From positions 7,068,001 to 7,132,000 of the forward strand of contig JAHWDD010000002.1 in NCBI GenBank assembly GCA_023897205.1: a stretch of DNA of 64,000 nucleotides, given 5' to 3'. A model generated the notes under the pieces. That model did not search any database. It saw nothing but the letters and a program-made list of their open reading frames with translations, and was not told where the DNA came from. The position numbers were made by a program, and so were the translations under genes. This DNA is from Exophiala sp. HKRS030 (Eukaryota; Ascomycota; Eurotiomycetes; Chaetothyriales; Herpotrichiellaceae). This document shows, in pieces, positions 21,425 to 32,193 of this stretch. Every line of letters starts with the position of its first letter. Positions within the stretch are counted from its first letter, which is position 1.

Positions 21425-22610
21425 CATCGTGGACAGATTGTCACATTCCGAATCATCCCGGCCTTGTCCGGCAACGGATCACTCATAACATGAAAAGTCT
21501 AGACGCTTTTCCATCTTCTTTGGCGTAAGGCGAAAAGAGTATTCGATGATGTGTAGCATCTTCCGGATCCCATATACTCGTACGGGTATGCATGGAGATC
21601 CTCTCGGTTCCGATCAAGTAACATCTGTTCATCTCGGTGCCTTGTCCTTCGAATCTTACGGAGGCTGTAATTGACGGCGAAACTCATTACCGGGACATAG
21701 CCAGCCATCCAGCCTATCGGCGTACTGTCTTGCCTGAGACCAGCCACTTGAATAGCAGCAGTCTTTGATAATGACCAAGAGCAGGCGCCATTCAGTGCTC
21801 GTCCTGGCGATCGATGCTATTGTGGATTGGGTATATATAGCGAGCCCGCAGCAACCTTCAAAACTGAAGGGAAAGTTGAGCAACTATCAAGATCTTTCCA
21901 CCAATGGCGTTCTCGTCAGTAATGTGCGATCGTTGCAGTTTGCAATATTCAGTGTAATGGAATGTCGAGCCACAAGGATGAAGTCCCCAAGTCATGGCCT
22001 CTTCTCATACCAGTGGGTTGTTGCTCTTCGGGGAACTCCGGACGGAAAGCGCATCGTTCTGGCTGGGCGATGGTCAGGCAATCCATACCTAGCATTCATG
22101 GACCAAACTGTAGATGAACCAAGCGTTGGCAAATATTTGGCGATACAACTGACAATCATCATCTTGAGAAGTCACTCTGATGTCTGCACTGTTCCAAAGC
22201 TCGCAGGCCTCGCATTTTTCCCCGGAAGCACTGCGTATGGAAACATGCAGCGATTGTCAACATTAATTGACGAGGCTTCGGCGACCAAGGTGCGACAACG
22301 TTAGAAGTCAATCGGGTACTCCTATAGGTGTCTACTATACTCACGTCGTTCCTTTCAATGTCTTCATCAAGTACTTCCTATCTCCTCGTCGCACGTGCAG
22401 ATAGAAGCCAGCACCGAAACTAGACTAGCGCCTTGGCATATTGATGCTCGCCAGATGCGCCCCTCGAACGTCATTGACTGCGCTGTGGATTTTCTGGTGC
22501 AAATGTCGGTCCTAGATCTCCAGGGTTTTCTTAGGCTGTCGCACAATTACTCGACATATCCAGGCCTCACGAGTCGGGTCTGGCCATTATTCCGTGTCAA
22601 GATGATACTC

Positions 22611-22617
22611 TGATTGG
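22611..22617 (-). promoter_or_regulatory. Putative CCAAT box (CCAATCA)
   Basis: Minus-strand CCAATCA lying 37 bp before the P5B ATPase start codon. This is close for a promoter element, so it may belong to the 5' UTR and be fortuitous. Confidence 0.25.
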
Positions 22618-22653
22618 TTCCCAGTATTGGCCTGAACAGAGACTGCTCTCAAC

Positions 22654-25600
22654 ATGGATCCAGATCGAACAGGTCCTGGTGGCGGCGGCGTCGCCGGGAG
22701 GAGCAGTTCTGTCCAACGCATGACGCGTCGTGGCTCAAATATGAGCTTTCAGAGCTATGTCTCCGATGTAGAGATGGCCAATGATGAGGTTCGTGTGTTT
22801 CGAGCTCCGTGGGCAAGCATTGGTGGGAATTGACACTTCGTAGCCATTTTCAGGTCCAATATCAGAATCTGTACCCTCCTCGGCGACGGGGTTTGCCTAT
22901 GCAAGACCTCGACAACGAGCTGGCTCAATCGCATCCTTCACATACTTCCAAGAGCCCGACGAGTCGCCTCGCTACTCCGATGAGGATGAGGAGGCCCTGG
23001 TACTTAGTGATGACGAGGGGGGACACCATCCCGATGAAGAACGCGACTTGGAATCTGGGGATACCAGCTCGCTTCGACGCAAGTCTTCCAGTAGATATGG
23101 AGCTTCTGCGGAACAGCCACTTCTCCGGCGGCACGCATCTGCACGAAGCGACATTCAAGAGCACGATGACGGCGGCACCTTTTCTCAACAGGTTTTCCTT
23201 GAGAGTGAAGATCTGACAATGGTTATTGCTGGTTTCAGTACCTCCAGTCTCGGATTGCTATTGTATCTTGCGATTTGTGTCTTGACTGCTGGCATTGGCT
23301 ATCTTGTTATGCGTTGGGTTCCACGATGGCGCATATCCCTGGTCGGCTCCCCTACGCCTCTCAAAAAATGTACTTGGGTTGTGGTTGAGGTGAGCTTTGG
23401 ACCCGAACGTAGACGTCCCAGAAAAAAGGCTAAGAATTTTCAGAATCAATGGGGCGAGTTTACTGTTCACTATGTGTCCTCCGAGGAATATGGCTACCCA
23501 CTGTCCAGCGTCTTCACCCAGTCTGGAAGAGAGAAGCTCAACGGCTATCGATATGACGGAGATCACGAACTTCCAGTCCTAAGATACCTTGATTATAGAT
23601 ACATGAGGCTTATTTATCATCCTCTCGAGGACAAATTTGTCCTTAACAACGACTGGTGGGATCCCCAATGGGAATCTGTCAAAGCGCTCCGAGAGGGTCT
23701 TGACACCGATGAAAGAGACCCACGAGAGCAGGTCTTCGGCAGGAATATGATTGAAATTCAAGAGAAGACTATCCCAGAGTTGCTTCTCGACGAGGTCAGT
23801 CATTTCAGCTTCCAGTATGTGATTCAACTGACAGCCATAGGCTTTTCATCCTTTCTACATCTTTCAAGTCGCAAGTCTTCTCTTATGGTCAATGGACGAA
23901 TACTATTACTATGCTGCTGCCATTTTCTTGATATCTGTGTTCTCAATCACAAGCACCGTCGTCGAAACTCGCTCGGTATGTCCCCTCAATCCTTTTAATC
24001 AGTCCGCTGCTTATATTTTACCAGACAATGCGACGTCTGAGGGAGATTTCACGTTTCGAGTGCGACGTCCGTGTGCTCCGCAATGGCTTTTGTATGTGTC
24101 TGACTAGCAGTCTATTGGACCTCATGCTGACAGTGTTAGGGCGTTCGGCTCAATCTGGCGATCTTGTGCCCGGGGATGTGTACGAAGTTTCCGATCCCTC
24201 ACTTTCGCAAATCCCTTGCGACAGCTTGCTCCTGGCTGGTGACTGTATCATCAATGAGAGCATGCTCACAGGTACGTCTGGGCCCCCTGGTTTCCCCCGT
24301 GATACTGACTTGTCTAGGCGAGTCAATACCCGTCTCGAAAGTCCCTATCACAGACGAAGCTCTCCCATATGTCGATCTCGGTGCGACTTCCATTCATCCA
24401 AGCGTAGCTCGCTTTTTCCTCTTTTGTGGTACAAAAATCATCCGGGCGAGACGACCTCAAGACACCGAAGATGACGAAGCAGTGGCGTTGGCAATGGTGG
24501 TTCGTACAGGGTTCAACACTACAAAAGGGGCTCTGGTACGGTCTATGCTCTTCCCAAAACCCTCTGGATTCAAGTTCTACCGAGACTCATTCCGCTATAT
24601 TTCCGTCATGGGTCTTATCGCTGCAGTCGGCTTCGTCGCATCATTCATCAATTTCGTCAAGCTGGGCTTAGCATGGCATCTCATTGTTGTGAGAGCGCTG
24701 GACCTCATCACCATCGTGGTCCCGCCGGCGTTACCTGCAACGCTCACCATTGGTACGAATTTTGCACTCTCTCGACTGAGGAAACAGCAGATATTCTGCA
24801 TCAGCCCACAAAGAGTGAACGTGGCTGGTAAATTGGATGTCGTCTGTTTCGACAAAACTGGTACTCTGACTGAAGATGGGCTCGACGTACTCGGAGTGAG
24901 ACTGGTGCAGCATCCTGAAATTCGATTCGGCGATATTCTGGAAGAAGCCCATGCGATATTGCCACCGGCGTCCTATGATCGGGATCCTACTGTCGACTAT
25001 CGCGTCAACAAAAACATGCTTTATGCAATGGCCACCTGTCATTCGCTCCGCTTAGTAGATGATGAGCTAATTGGAGACCCGCTCGATTTGAAGATGTTTC
25101 AATTCACCGGCTGGTCTTTCGAAGAAGGCTCTCGTCTTACAAACCACTTCATCGAGCCCGGAACTCATCAAACCGCTCCCAGTGTAGCTCGGCCTCCACA
25201 TGGGTTCGAGTATGATCTTGAAGACTCAGAAGACAACTCCCATCCGGTCAGAGTTGAACTAGGAGTTCTACGTTCATTCGACTTTGTCTCACACCTTCGA
25301 CGCGCTAGTGTCATTGTCCGACAATTTGGCGACCCTGGGGCAAGCGTTTACGTCAAGGGTGCTCCGGAGGTGATGAAGGATATTTGTACTCCCTCAAGCA
25401 TACCTGATGATTTTGACGACCTTCTCAGCTATTACACTCACAAGGGTTTCCGTGTCATTGCCTGCGCATCGAAATATATATCCCGAGTCAACTGGGATGA
25501 GATACAGACTATGGAGCGTTCTGAGGCAGAGTCGCGACTCCAGCTGATCGGCTTCATTGTGTTCGAAAACAAACTCAAAGAAATTACCACCGAAATCATC

Positions 25601-26947
25601 GAGGAGCTGAATGAGGCCCGTATTCGGAATGTCATGTGCACCGGTGACAACATCTTAACCGCCATCAGTGTGGCCCGCGAGTGCGGACTCATCAACCGTG
25701 ATGAGCATTGTTTTGTCCCTCACTTCATCGACAGCGACAAAATGGACCCAAAAGCTCGATTGATTTGGGAAAGTGTGGATAATCAGATCTACCAGCTGGA
25801 CGAGAATACGCTCCTCCCATTGGAATTGCCCGCTGAACAGAACACTAGCGCTCCATACGATGCCTTGGCTATGGGCGACTATACTTTGGCCGTAACCGGT
25901 GACGCTTTCCGGTGGATAGTCGACTTTGCTTCAACAGAAGTTCTGCAAAGGATGCTTGTGAAAGGTGCCGTATTCGCCAGAATGTCACCTGATGAGAAAC
26001 ACGAGTTGGTGGAGAAGTTACAAAGCATTGACTATTGCTGTGGCTTCTGTGGTGACGGCGCCAACGACTGTGGTGCACTAAAGGCCGCGGACGTTGGCGT
26101 ATCGCTCTCTGAGGCCGAGGCTTCTGTTGCGGCCCCATTTACCAGCCATATCTTCGACATTTCATGTGTTCCGACCTTGATAAAGGAGGGTCGAGCAGCC
26201 CTCGTGACAAGCTTCTGCTGCTTCAAGTACATGAGCTTGTACTCGGCCATTCAGTTCACCTCAGTCAGCTTCCTCTATGCTTCGGCGTCGAACCTGGGCG
26301 ATTTCCAGTTCCTCTTCATCGACTTGGCGTTGATCTTGCCGATAGCAATCTTCATGGGTTGGACCGGAGCGTATCCTAACCTGAGCAAGAAGCGTCCGAC
26401 AGCAAACCTCGTCTCGAGAAAAGTACTGACCCCCCTTCTTGGACAGATTGTGCTCTCTATACTTGTCCAGTTGGTTGCATTCGAAACGGTACAGCAGCAA
26501 CCATGGTACATTCCGCCACGACTCAACAAGCAGAAATCCAATGTCGACAATTCTCAGAATACTGCTCTGTTTCTGGTTTCGTGCTTCCAGTATACCTTCT
26601 CAGGCGTTGTCCTGAGTGTCGGCCCTCCCTTTCGACAATCCATGACGAAGAATGTACCTTTCTGCGTTACCCTTGCGGTGGCTTCGTTGATTTCCCTCTA
26701 CATGCTTCTCGATCCAGCGATATGGCTGTCGAATTTCATGGATCTCACCGAAATGTCTCTTGGTTACGAGCTGTTTCTGCTGGCGTTGGCTGCAGCTGGA
26801 TTCGCCCTGGCTTACCTCGCCGAGAGAAACATTTTCCCGATCATGGCGAAATACCTTGGTCGGTTGAAGTTGAAGCTCCGACCCAAGCATCCCAAGATCA
26901 GAAAGAAGTACAAGGTTATCTATGAGGATATACAAAAGAGTAAATAG
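22654..26947 (+). CDS. P5B-type P-type ATPase, Ypk9/ATP13A2-like
   Basis: A 1347-residue vacuolar/endolysosomal transporter in six exons: 22654-22792, 22854-23794, 23841-23975, 24025-24091, 24140-24271 and 24318-26947. The four introns between 23795 and 24317 are only 46-49 bp. The acidic, serine-rich N-terminus precedes the first helices (VIAGFSTSSLGLLLYLAICV). Key motifs are PPALP at about 607-611 (the P5B hallmark; P5A has PPELP), the phosphorylated Asp650 in DKTGTLTEDGLDVLG, KGAPE and GDGANDCGALKAADVG (1050 onward). The splice chain restores MLTGESIPVSKVPI, the actuator TGE loop. Human ATP13A2 exports polyamines from lysosomes and yeast Ypk9 protects against metals; either could apply. 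The first donor is my best choice by frame (NDEV/RPISES). Confidence 0.93.
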
Positions 26948-27316
26948 ACCCTGTACAATACAACTAAGACTATTGTTATTACTATTGATGAAAACGAGAC
27001 ACCAGATTCAAGTTACCTGTTTCCCTTTGGTTTTCGTCGTCGCTGTTGATATTGGCCCAAAAAATCGTGGCTCATGACTTTTATTTTTATATTTCATCGA
27101 CGTCACCACTTTTATGGGTCACGGTTTTTTGAGTTTATGCAACGACGAAGAGTCAAAGGCCAGAACTTCCCACATCTTGAGGAATATTTGATGCTATGAT
27201 GGTGATTGTTGCTATTGTTGAACATGCCAGGCTGTTGATACCTGAAAGAAACGGGACATTATAACTCTTCGTTGCTGGTCGGTGGGGTCGTATTGTATCT
27301 ACTGGTGACGGACAAT
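26948..27316. other. Intergenic region, P5B ATPase to methyltransferase
   Basis: 369 bp with the ATPase 3' flank and the promoter of the next gene. It has T-rich and AT-rich stretches near 27070-27130; no coding content seen. Confidence 0.45.
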
Positions 27317-28459
27317 ATGGATCCTACAGGTTGGTGAACCTCAGCCTCTCGTACCTCCCTACCTACTAGTGTAATCCGGAGCAATACAGTCCTCGATACT
27401 GACACAGTCCCTCTAGAGTACCTCCTTGACAACGGCTGGCTGCCGTTGCCCGTGATCCGCATCGGCATCAGGAGACAGCTGGCGCAGCGCGTGAGGATGA
27501 TCAAGGCGGAATCAATGTCCGAGGCGTACGACCGGAAGATGTCTTACGTGGCGACTTTACGCCAACGGCCCATAGCTGTTGAGGTTGACAAGGCAAACAC
27601 CCAGCACTATGAGGTCGGCACGTCGGTGCTCCAGGCCTGTCTCGGTCCCCTCATGAAGTACTCGAGCTGTCTGTATCCGACCGGCGACGAGACCCTGGCC
27701 CAAGCCGAGGTCGCCATGCTCGAGACCTACGTCCAAAAGGCGGACCTCAAAGACGGCCAGGACATCCTCGACCTGGGCTGCGGATGGGGTAGTACCTCGC
27801 TGTACCTGGCCGAATTGTTCCCCAACGCCAACATCACGGCGTTTTCAAACTCACGCACGCAAAAGCTGTATATCGATGAGCAAGCCAGAACAAAAGGCTT
27901 GACGAACCTGAAAGTCGTCACGGGCGACGTGGTGACGTACGAGTTCGCGCCAGACTCCTTCGACAGGGTAGTCTCGATCGAGCTGTTTGAGCACATGAAG
28001 AACTATAGCTTGCTCATGAAGAAAATCGCGCGTGCACTGAGACACGGTGGGAAGCTGTTCGTGCACATCTTCAGTCACAAGGACTCGCCGTATGATTTCG
28101 AGGATGGCTGGATGAGTACCCATTTCTTCACGGGAGGTACGATGCCTTCGGCCGATCTGTTGCATTTCTTTCAGGACGATCTCACGCTGAGGAAACAGTG
28201 GTGGGTCAGTGGGAAACACTATGCAAAGACTTGTGAGGATTGGCTGAGCAAGATGAATGCCAGCAGAAATGATATTTGGCCGGGCCTGAGGGAGACATAT
28301 GGCAAACAAAATGCGGCCATGTGGTTCTACCGCTGGCAAATATTCTATATGGCGTGCGCAGAGCTTTTCGCGTGGGACGGTGGTGACGTTTGGGGAGTAA
28401 GCCATTACTTGTTCGAGAAGATTGGTGATGGGAAGCAGGGCGAGTATCTGGAGCATTGA
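27317..28459 (+). CDS. SAM-dependent methyltransferase, cyclopropane-fatty-acid-synthase/CNMT-like
   Basis: A 351-residue protein in two exons, 27317-27329 (13 nt coding, MDPT) and 27417-28459, with an 87 bp intron. The join gives MDPTEYLLDNGWLPLPVIRIGIRRQL. The SAM-binding loop ILDLGCGWGSTSLYLAE sits at about residues 121-137, and VVSIELFEHMKNY is the catalytic-pocket block typical of the cyclopropane fatty acid synthase (CMAS) family. The C-terminal half (KTCEDWLSKMNA, WFYRWQIFYMACAELFAW) matches the eukaryotic coclaurine-N-methyltransferase-like branch. In this branch the substrate may be an amine rather than a lipid. No neighbouring alkaloid or lipid genes help to decide. It is convergent with the NDUFB2-like gene. 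Confidence 0.88.
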
Positions 28460-28676
28460 CATCACGGGCTTTAAAGATCTTTGTATTCCATCTTGAAGGT
28501 AGTTGTCATGATGCCGCAGAAGGCGAGATATCGCCTTTCCTCAGCCGGGAATCCTCTGGAATTTCGAGGCCATCTCTTTTTCAGAACATAAATCTTTTCA
28601 TCCAAACGCCGATTTGTGACTGTGCAAATGTATGTACAATGAATCATGTGCAGTCGTTTTAGAGAGTACCGCAAGA

Positions 28677-28954
28677 TCAATGGCTGTCGCCCTCTTTGGA
28701 ATGCGAATGGGATCCGTGGTCCCATGGATGCTCCCATCCCAACAGCGCAGGACCGTCCTGCTTCATCCTGTAGAATAACTAAGGCCATGTCAGCATGTAC
28801 TGGTCTTATCTGGAGGTTCAGAAAATCTCACAAAGAACCACATAGCTGCTCCCAGTCCAGTAGCGGCAAATTTGTACAGAGGTCGTGGCGCATTGATTTG
28901 TCCAACGGGGTGATTGCCCTTCCACACTGGCCTTCCACCTGTTGGGCCAGCCAT
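28677..28954 (-). CDS. NADH:ubiquinone oxidoreductase small subunit, NDUFB2-like (complex I)
   Basis: A very short two-exon gene missed by simple frame scanning. Exons are 28954-28832 and 28778-28677, with a 53 bp intron (GTGAG...TGCTGAC...CCTTAG), giving 74 residues. Exon 1 encodes MAGPTGGRPVWKGNHPVGQI followed by NAPRPLYKFAATGLGAAMWFF; exon 2 encodes LFYRMKQDGPALLGWEHPWD and a histidine-rich end. A short helix (FAATGLGAAMWFFLFY) and the WxHPWDH end match the fungal NDUFB2-like accessory subunit in the membrane arm of complex I, as I recall it. The splice site exactly restores AMWFFLFYRMKQDGP. The ATG follows an untranslated leader that may hold its own intron. It is divergent from Bur1. The exon structure is convincing; the family name rests on memory. 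Confidence 0.82.
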
Positions 28955-29175
28955 CTTGACAATCTGATCTGTCCGAGTGTCAATTTTACTCTCTCACGAG
29001 GCCGCACATAAGAGAAGCTTGGGTATATACCTGTTACAAGTTGGCAGGTTCGATCGTTTGGAGGTTGTGAAGCTGTGGAATGCTGAGTGCTTCGTGACAA
29101 CTGCGACTGTGAGTTGAGGGACCAAAATGCGCTAGGCTTAAAATGTGCTTAGTTCATCCTCAGATGAACAGAATG

Positions 29176-29185
29176 TGATTGGCGG
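29176..29185 (-). promoter_or_regulatory. Putative CCAAT box (CCGCCAATCA)
   Basis: Identical to the 10-mer at 4773-4782, about 220 bp upstream of the NDUFB2-like ATG and in that gene's orientation. HAP/CBF control of respiratory genes is known in fungi; binding here is inferred. Confidence 0.5.
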
Positions 29186-29240
29186 ATTGAAACGGGCTCA
29201 GTGGCATCGGAAAATCAGTTAATCCGCTAGCGCCGATGAG

Positions 29241-29260
29241 CAGCGCAGGGCAGCGCAGGG
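29241..29260. repeat. Two tandem copies of CAGCGCAGGG
   Basis: A 10-bp unit repeated exactly twice in the NDUFB2/Bur1 divergent promoter. Confidence 0.85.
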
Positions 29261-29770
29261 CAACAGACGGGGATCGAATTCAACATGCACTGGTCATGTC
29301 ACTTTTATCGCATTTCTCGATCAACGATGTCGGTCGCGCAGCCACCTTGACCCTGAAAATTGCTCAGGGTTCAGGTACGGTACTGATGAACTAAGTGTGC
29401 GTTCTTCGAGAAACTCTCATGGTCAGTTCACTTACAACGACGTCAGTTTCGAATCGCGTTCACCTGCGGCGCAAATAACAATACCAACCCTATTGTCCGC
29501 CTATTGTTCACCCTTTTTGAATCTACCCTCTTGCGCCAGACAGTGATACTTTCTGGCGACTAGATGACGAGTCCAGGCTATCACATTCGGCCTCGGCCCC
29601 TTCAATAAGATCAACTCTTATAACAACCGACTTGCGATCGATCACCACGTCGTCTTAAAATAAGGCATTGGAGCGCTCTCTCCGGAGGCATTTCCTCACC
29701 CAAGAGGAGGCAACCTGAAATTTCAACTCTGTCTACTTGTTGTCCGACAACACTTGGTTTAAAGGACACA

Positions 29771-31777
29771 ATGTCAAGCGAATTGCATCGCCCGCACAAA
29801 ACACTTGAGCGGCTTGCCGATGGCAGTCCTCGATTTCATGGCTGCTCGAGAATCCAAGACTACGAATATCTGGGCAAACTAGGAGAGGGTACTTTTGGAG
29901 AAGTATCGAAGGCCAGATCAAAAAAGACCGGACAATTGGTCGCACTGAAAAAGATTTTGATGCACAATGAGAAGGATGGATTTCCCATCACCGCCTTGCG
30001 GGAGATCAAACTTTTGAAACAGCTTGATCACATCAACATCTTGAAATTGGAGGAGATGGCCGTCGAGCGACCGAAGAATGCAAGCAAGAAACCGAGCATG
30101 TTCATGGTCATGCCGTACATGGACCACGACTTGTCTGGTCTGCTCGAGAATCCCGACGTGAATTTTTCAGAGGCACAGATCAAGTGTTACATGAAACAAC
30201 TTCTCGAAGGCTGTGCCTACCTCCACGAGAACAAGATTCTACATCGAGACATGAAGGCTGCAAATCTCCTTATCAACAACAGAGGCATTCTACAGATTGC
30301 CGATTTTGGCCTGGCGCGCCCATACCATGACGACCCACCGCGGCCTGGTCATGGAGGCGGCGAGGCTACACGAGAGTACACCACCTTGGTCGTCACCCGT
30401 TGGTATCGACCGCCAGAACTCCTTTTGCAACTGCGCAAATATACAACCGCAATCGACTTGTGGGGTGTTGGTTGTGTTTTTGGCGAGATCTTCAAGAAGA
30501 AGCCTATTTTGACTGGCAATACAGATCTCAATCAGGCCCAGATCATCTTCGACCTCGTTGGTTCTCCCACGGACGAGACAATGCCAGGTTGGCGAGACCT
30601 TCCGGGTTGCGATGGTATTAAAGAATTCGAACCCAAACAGCCTACGCTCAGCCGGGTATTTCGCGAACTGCCTCCCCTTGCGCTCTCGTTGTTGGGTGAA
30701 TTCTTGAAGCTTGATTGGCGGACACGAATAAATGCAATCGATGCATTACAACATCCTTATTTCCACACAGAACCGCTGCCTGCCAGACCTGGCGACTTAC
30801 CAACCTTTGAGGACTCTCATGAATTGGATCGTAAGAAGTTCCGAGATCAGAAACAGAAGCCTCCACCTGCGCCAGCCGGTGGATCGGTGGGTATCGCCTC
30901 GCAGGGTGAATGGGGTCTTAACGGGCGTCCTCTTCCTCCTCACGAAGGTCGAGGGTTCCCTGGCTCGCGAGCTCCTGGAGGTCGACCCCATGCTAACGGC
31001 TACGGGCAACAAGGGCATGGTCGTAGACCTCCACCGCCTGGACAGAATGGAGGCTATGGGGGTAACGACCGTCGTGTGCCACCTCCTCGAGATATGCCAC
31101 CGCATGATCAACCACACCGTCTCCCATACGACGAGGGATATTCTCGACGACCTCCAATGGAGCATGGCATGCCACCCCGCCAACCAATTCATGAAAACGA
31201 CCCTTACCGGTACCCCGACCCAGATATGCCACCTTACCGAGATGACGGTCGTGGCCCCCCACCGCCTCGGTCTAGAGTACCAGGACCTCCAGGCAGTGCG
31301 CCTCCGGTAGACAATCGACGCCCCCCTCACGATCGCGACACATATGTCCCGCCATACTCCAGTGGAGATTCTCAGCACCGGCCGCCGCCACCACATATGA
31401 AATCTCGCAGAAGAGGTGACCGCCCACCCTTTAGAGAGGGCCATCACTATCCTCACGGACCACCAGACTATGGCGAACCTCCTCTTCGATATGATGATAG
31501 TGGTGGTGGGCCAGGCCCGGATCGTGACAGGGGACGGTTACGAGATATGGATAGCATGCCGATGCCGCCTGAAGGTGGACCTTACGACAGAGACCGAGAT
31601 CGAAGACCGCGGAGTAGAAGTCCAATTCCGATGAGGGATTGGGACAGAGATCCACATGCAAATCAACATCGAGATAGGAGGGATAGAGACCGAGAGTGGG
31701 AAAGAGAGCGCGAGTATCGAGATCGAGATCGAGATCGCGACCGAGGGTATGGTATGCAAGATCCCTATCGTCGATGA
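29771..31777 (+). CDS. bur1: Bur1/CDK9-type cyclin-dependent kinase
   Basis: An intronless 668-residue Ser/Thr kinase that phosphorylates RNA polymerase II and Spt5 to promote elongation. The kinase domain spans about 31-346: GEGTFGEV glycine loop (38-45), Lys60 in VALKK, the literal PITALRE helix (72-78) that defines the CDK9 group, [10 protein letters not shown] (catalytic Asp160), DFG (178-180) and an activation loop [15 protein letters not shown]. The remaining 320 residues are low complexity: proline, arginine and aspartate rich, with repeated PPPR/RDRDRD runs that end DPYRR. Such tails occur in fungal Bur1 proteins and probably help in binding the polymerase CTD or RNA. No cyclin partner gene is in the window. 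It runs convergent with Rmp1, with about 416 bp between stops. Confidence 0.95.
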   Translation: MSSELHRPHKTLERLADGSPRFHGCSRIQDYEYLGKLGEGTFGEVSKARSKKTGQLVALKKILMHNEKDGFPITALREIKLLKQLDHINILKLEEMAVERPKNASKKPSMFMVMPYMDHDLSGLLENPDVNFSEAQIKCYMKQLLEGCAYLHENKILHRDMKAANLLINNRGILQIADFGLARPYHDDPPRPGHGGGEATREYTTLVVTRWYRPPELLLQLRKYTTAIDLWGVGCVFGEIFKKKPILTGNTDLNQAQIIFDLVGSPTDETMPGWRDLPGCDGIKEFEPKQPTLSRVFRELPPLALSLLGEFLKLDWRTRINAIDALQHPYFHTEPLPARPGDLPTFEDSHELDRKKFRDQKQKPPPAPAGGSVGIASQGEWGLNGRPLPPHEGRGFPGSRAPGGRPHANGYGQQGHGRRPPPPGQNGGYGGNDRRVPPPRDMPPHDQPHRLPYDEGYSRRPPMEHGMPPRQPIHENDPYRYPDPDMPPYRDDGRGPPPPRSRVPGPPGSAPPVDNRRPPHDRDTYVPPYSSGDSQHRPPPPHMKSRRRGDRPPFREGHHYPHGPPDYGEPPLRYDDSGGGPGPDRDRGRLRDMDSMPMPPEGGPYDRDRDRRPRSRSPIPMRDWDRDPHANQHRDRRDRDREWEREREYRDRDRDRDRGYGMQDPYRR

Positions 31778-32193
31778 TGATGTGTCTCAATATTTCGACT
31801 TGCTTCATCAAGTGGTCGTGGGCGTGATAGTCATATTCCCTTCATCTTCTGGCACAACCTGAGTCGGCCGCGAACTGCCTTTTTCCTTTTTGCTCCCTAT
31901 ATTGTATTGAATGTGCTTCTTTCTATGCATAGCGATGGGGGTGGCGCGGACGATACCTTTTCCTTATCGTGGGGGTGTGCCGTGGCGTTTTTATCTTTTC
32001 TTAGTAAGAAGGGCAAAACATGTTGAAATCTTTACGAAAACATGGTATACAACTGGTGGCTCATCTTGTGCGTATGCTTTATGTTATAGGTGGTACTTTT
32101 TGACGAGTACTCTTAAGAATGCCAAAATACAAAAGTTGAAAATTCAAAAACTATTCTCTTTTCCAAGTCTTGTCTCTCTTGCCGGTCACGGAG
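31778..32193. other. Convergent 3' region, Bur1 / Rmp1
   Basis: 416 bp of T-rich sequence shared by two convergent 3' ends. Open frames across it lack protein-like content. Confidence 0.5.

Larger units (their letters stand above)
21083..22653. other. Divergent promoter region, malate synthase / P5B ATPase
   Basis: About 1.6 kb between two outward-facing genes. It contains a CCTCGG hexamer (21419-21424), a TACTCGTA word (21575-21582) and a CCAATCA box (22611-22617). A 179-codon frame at 21765-22304 lacks an ATG at its head and any recognisable domain, so I do not call it a gene. Confidence 0.5.
28955..29770. other. Divergent promoter, NDUFB2-like / Bur1
   Basis: 816 bp between outward-facing genes. 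It contains a CCGCCAATCA box (29176-29185) and a direct 10-bp duplication CAGCGCAGGG at 29241-29260. A housekeeping promoter with a CCAAT box fits a respiratory-chain gene, since HAP/CBF often drives such genes. Confidence 0.55.

Noticed and set aside
21765..22304. 179-codon plus-strand frame between malate synthase and the P5B ATPase
   Set aside because: It lacks an ATG at its head, recognisable domains or intron signals; most likely chance in a 1.6 kb gap.
30732..31456. 192- and 219-codon frames over the Bur1 tail
   Set aside because: They lie out of frame or antisense to the low-complexity Bur1 C-terminus, which stays open in several frames.
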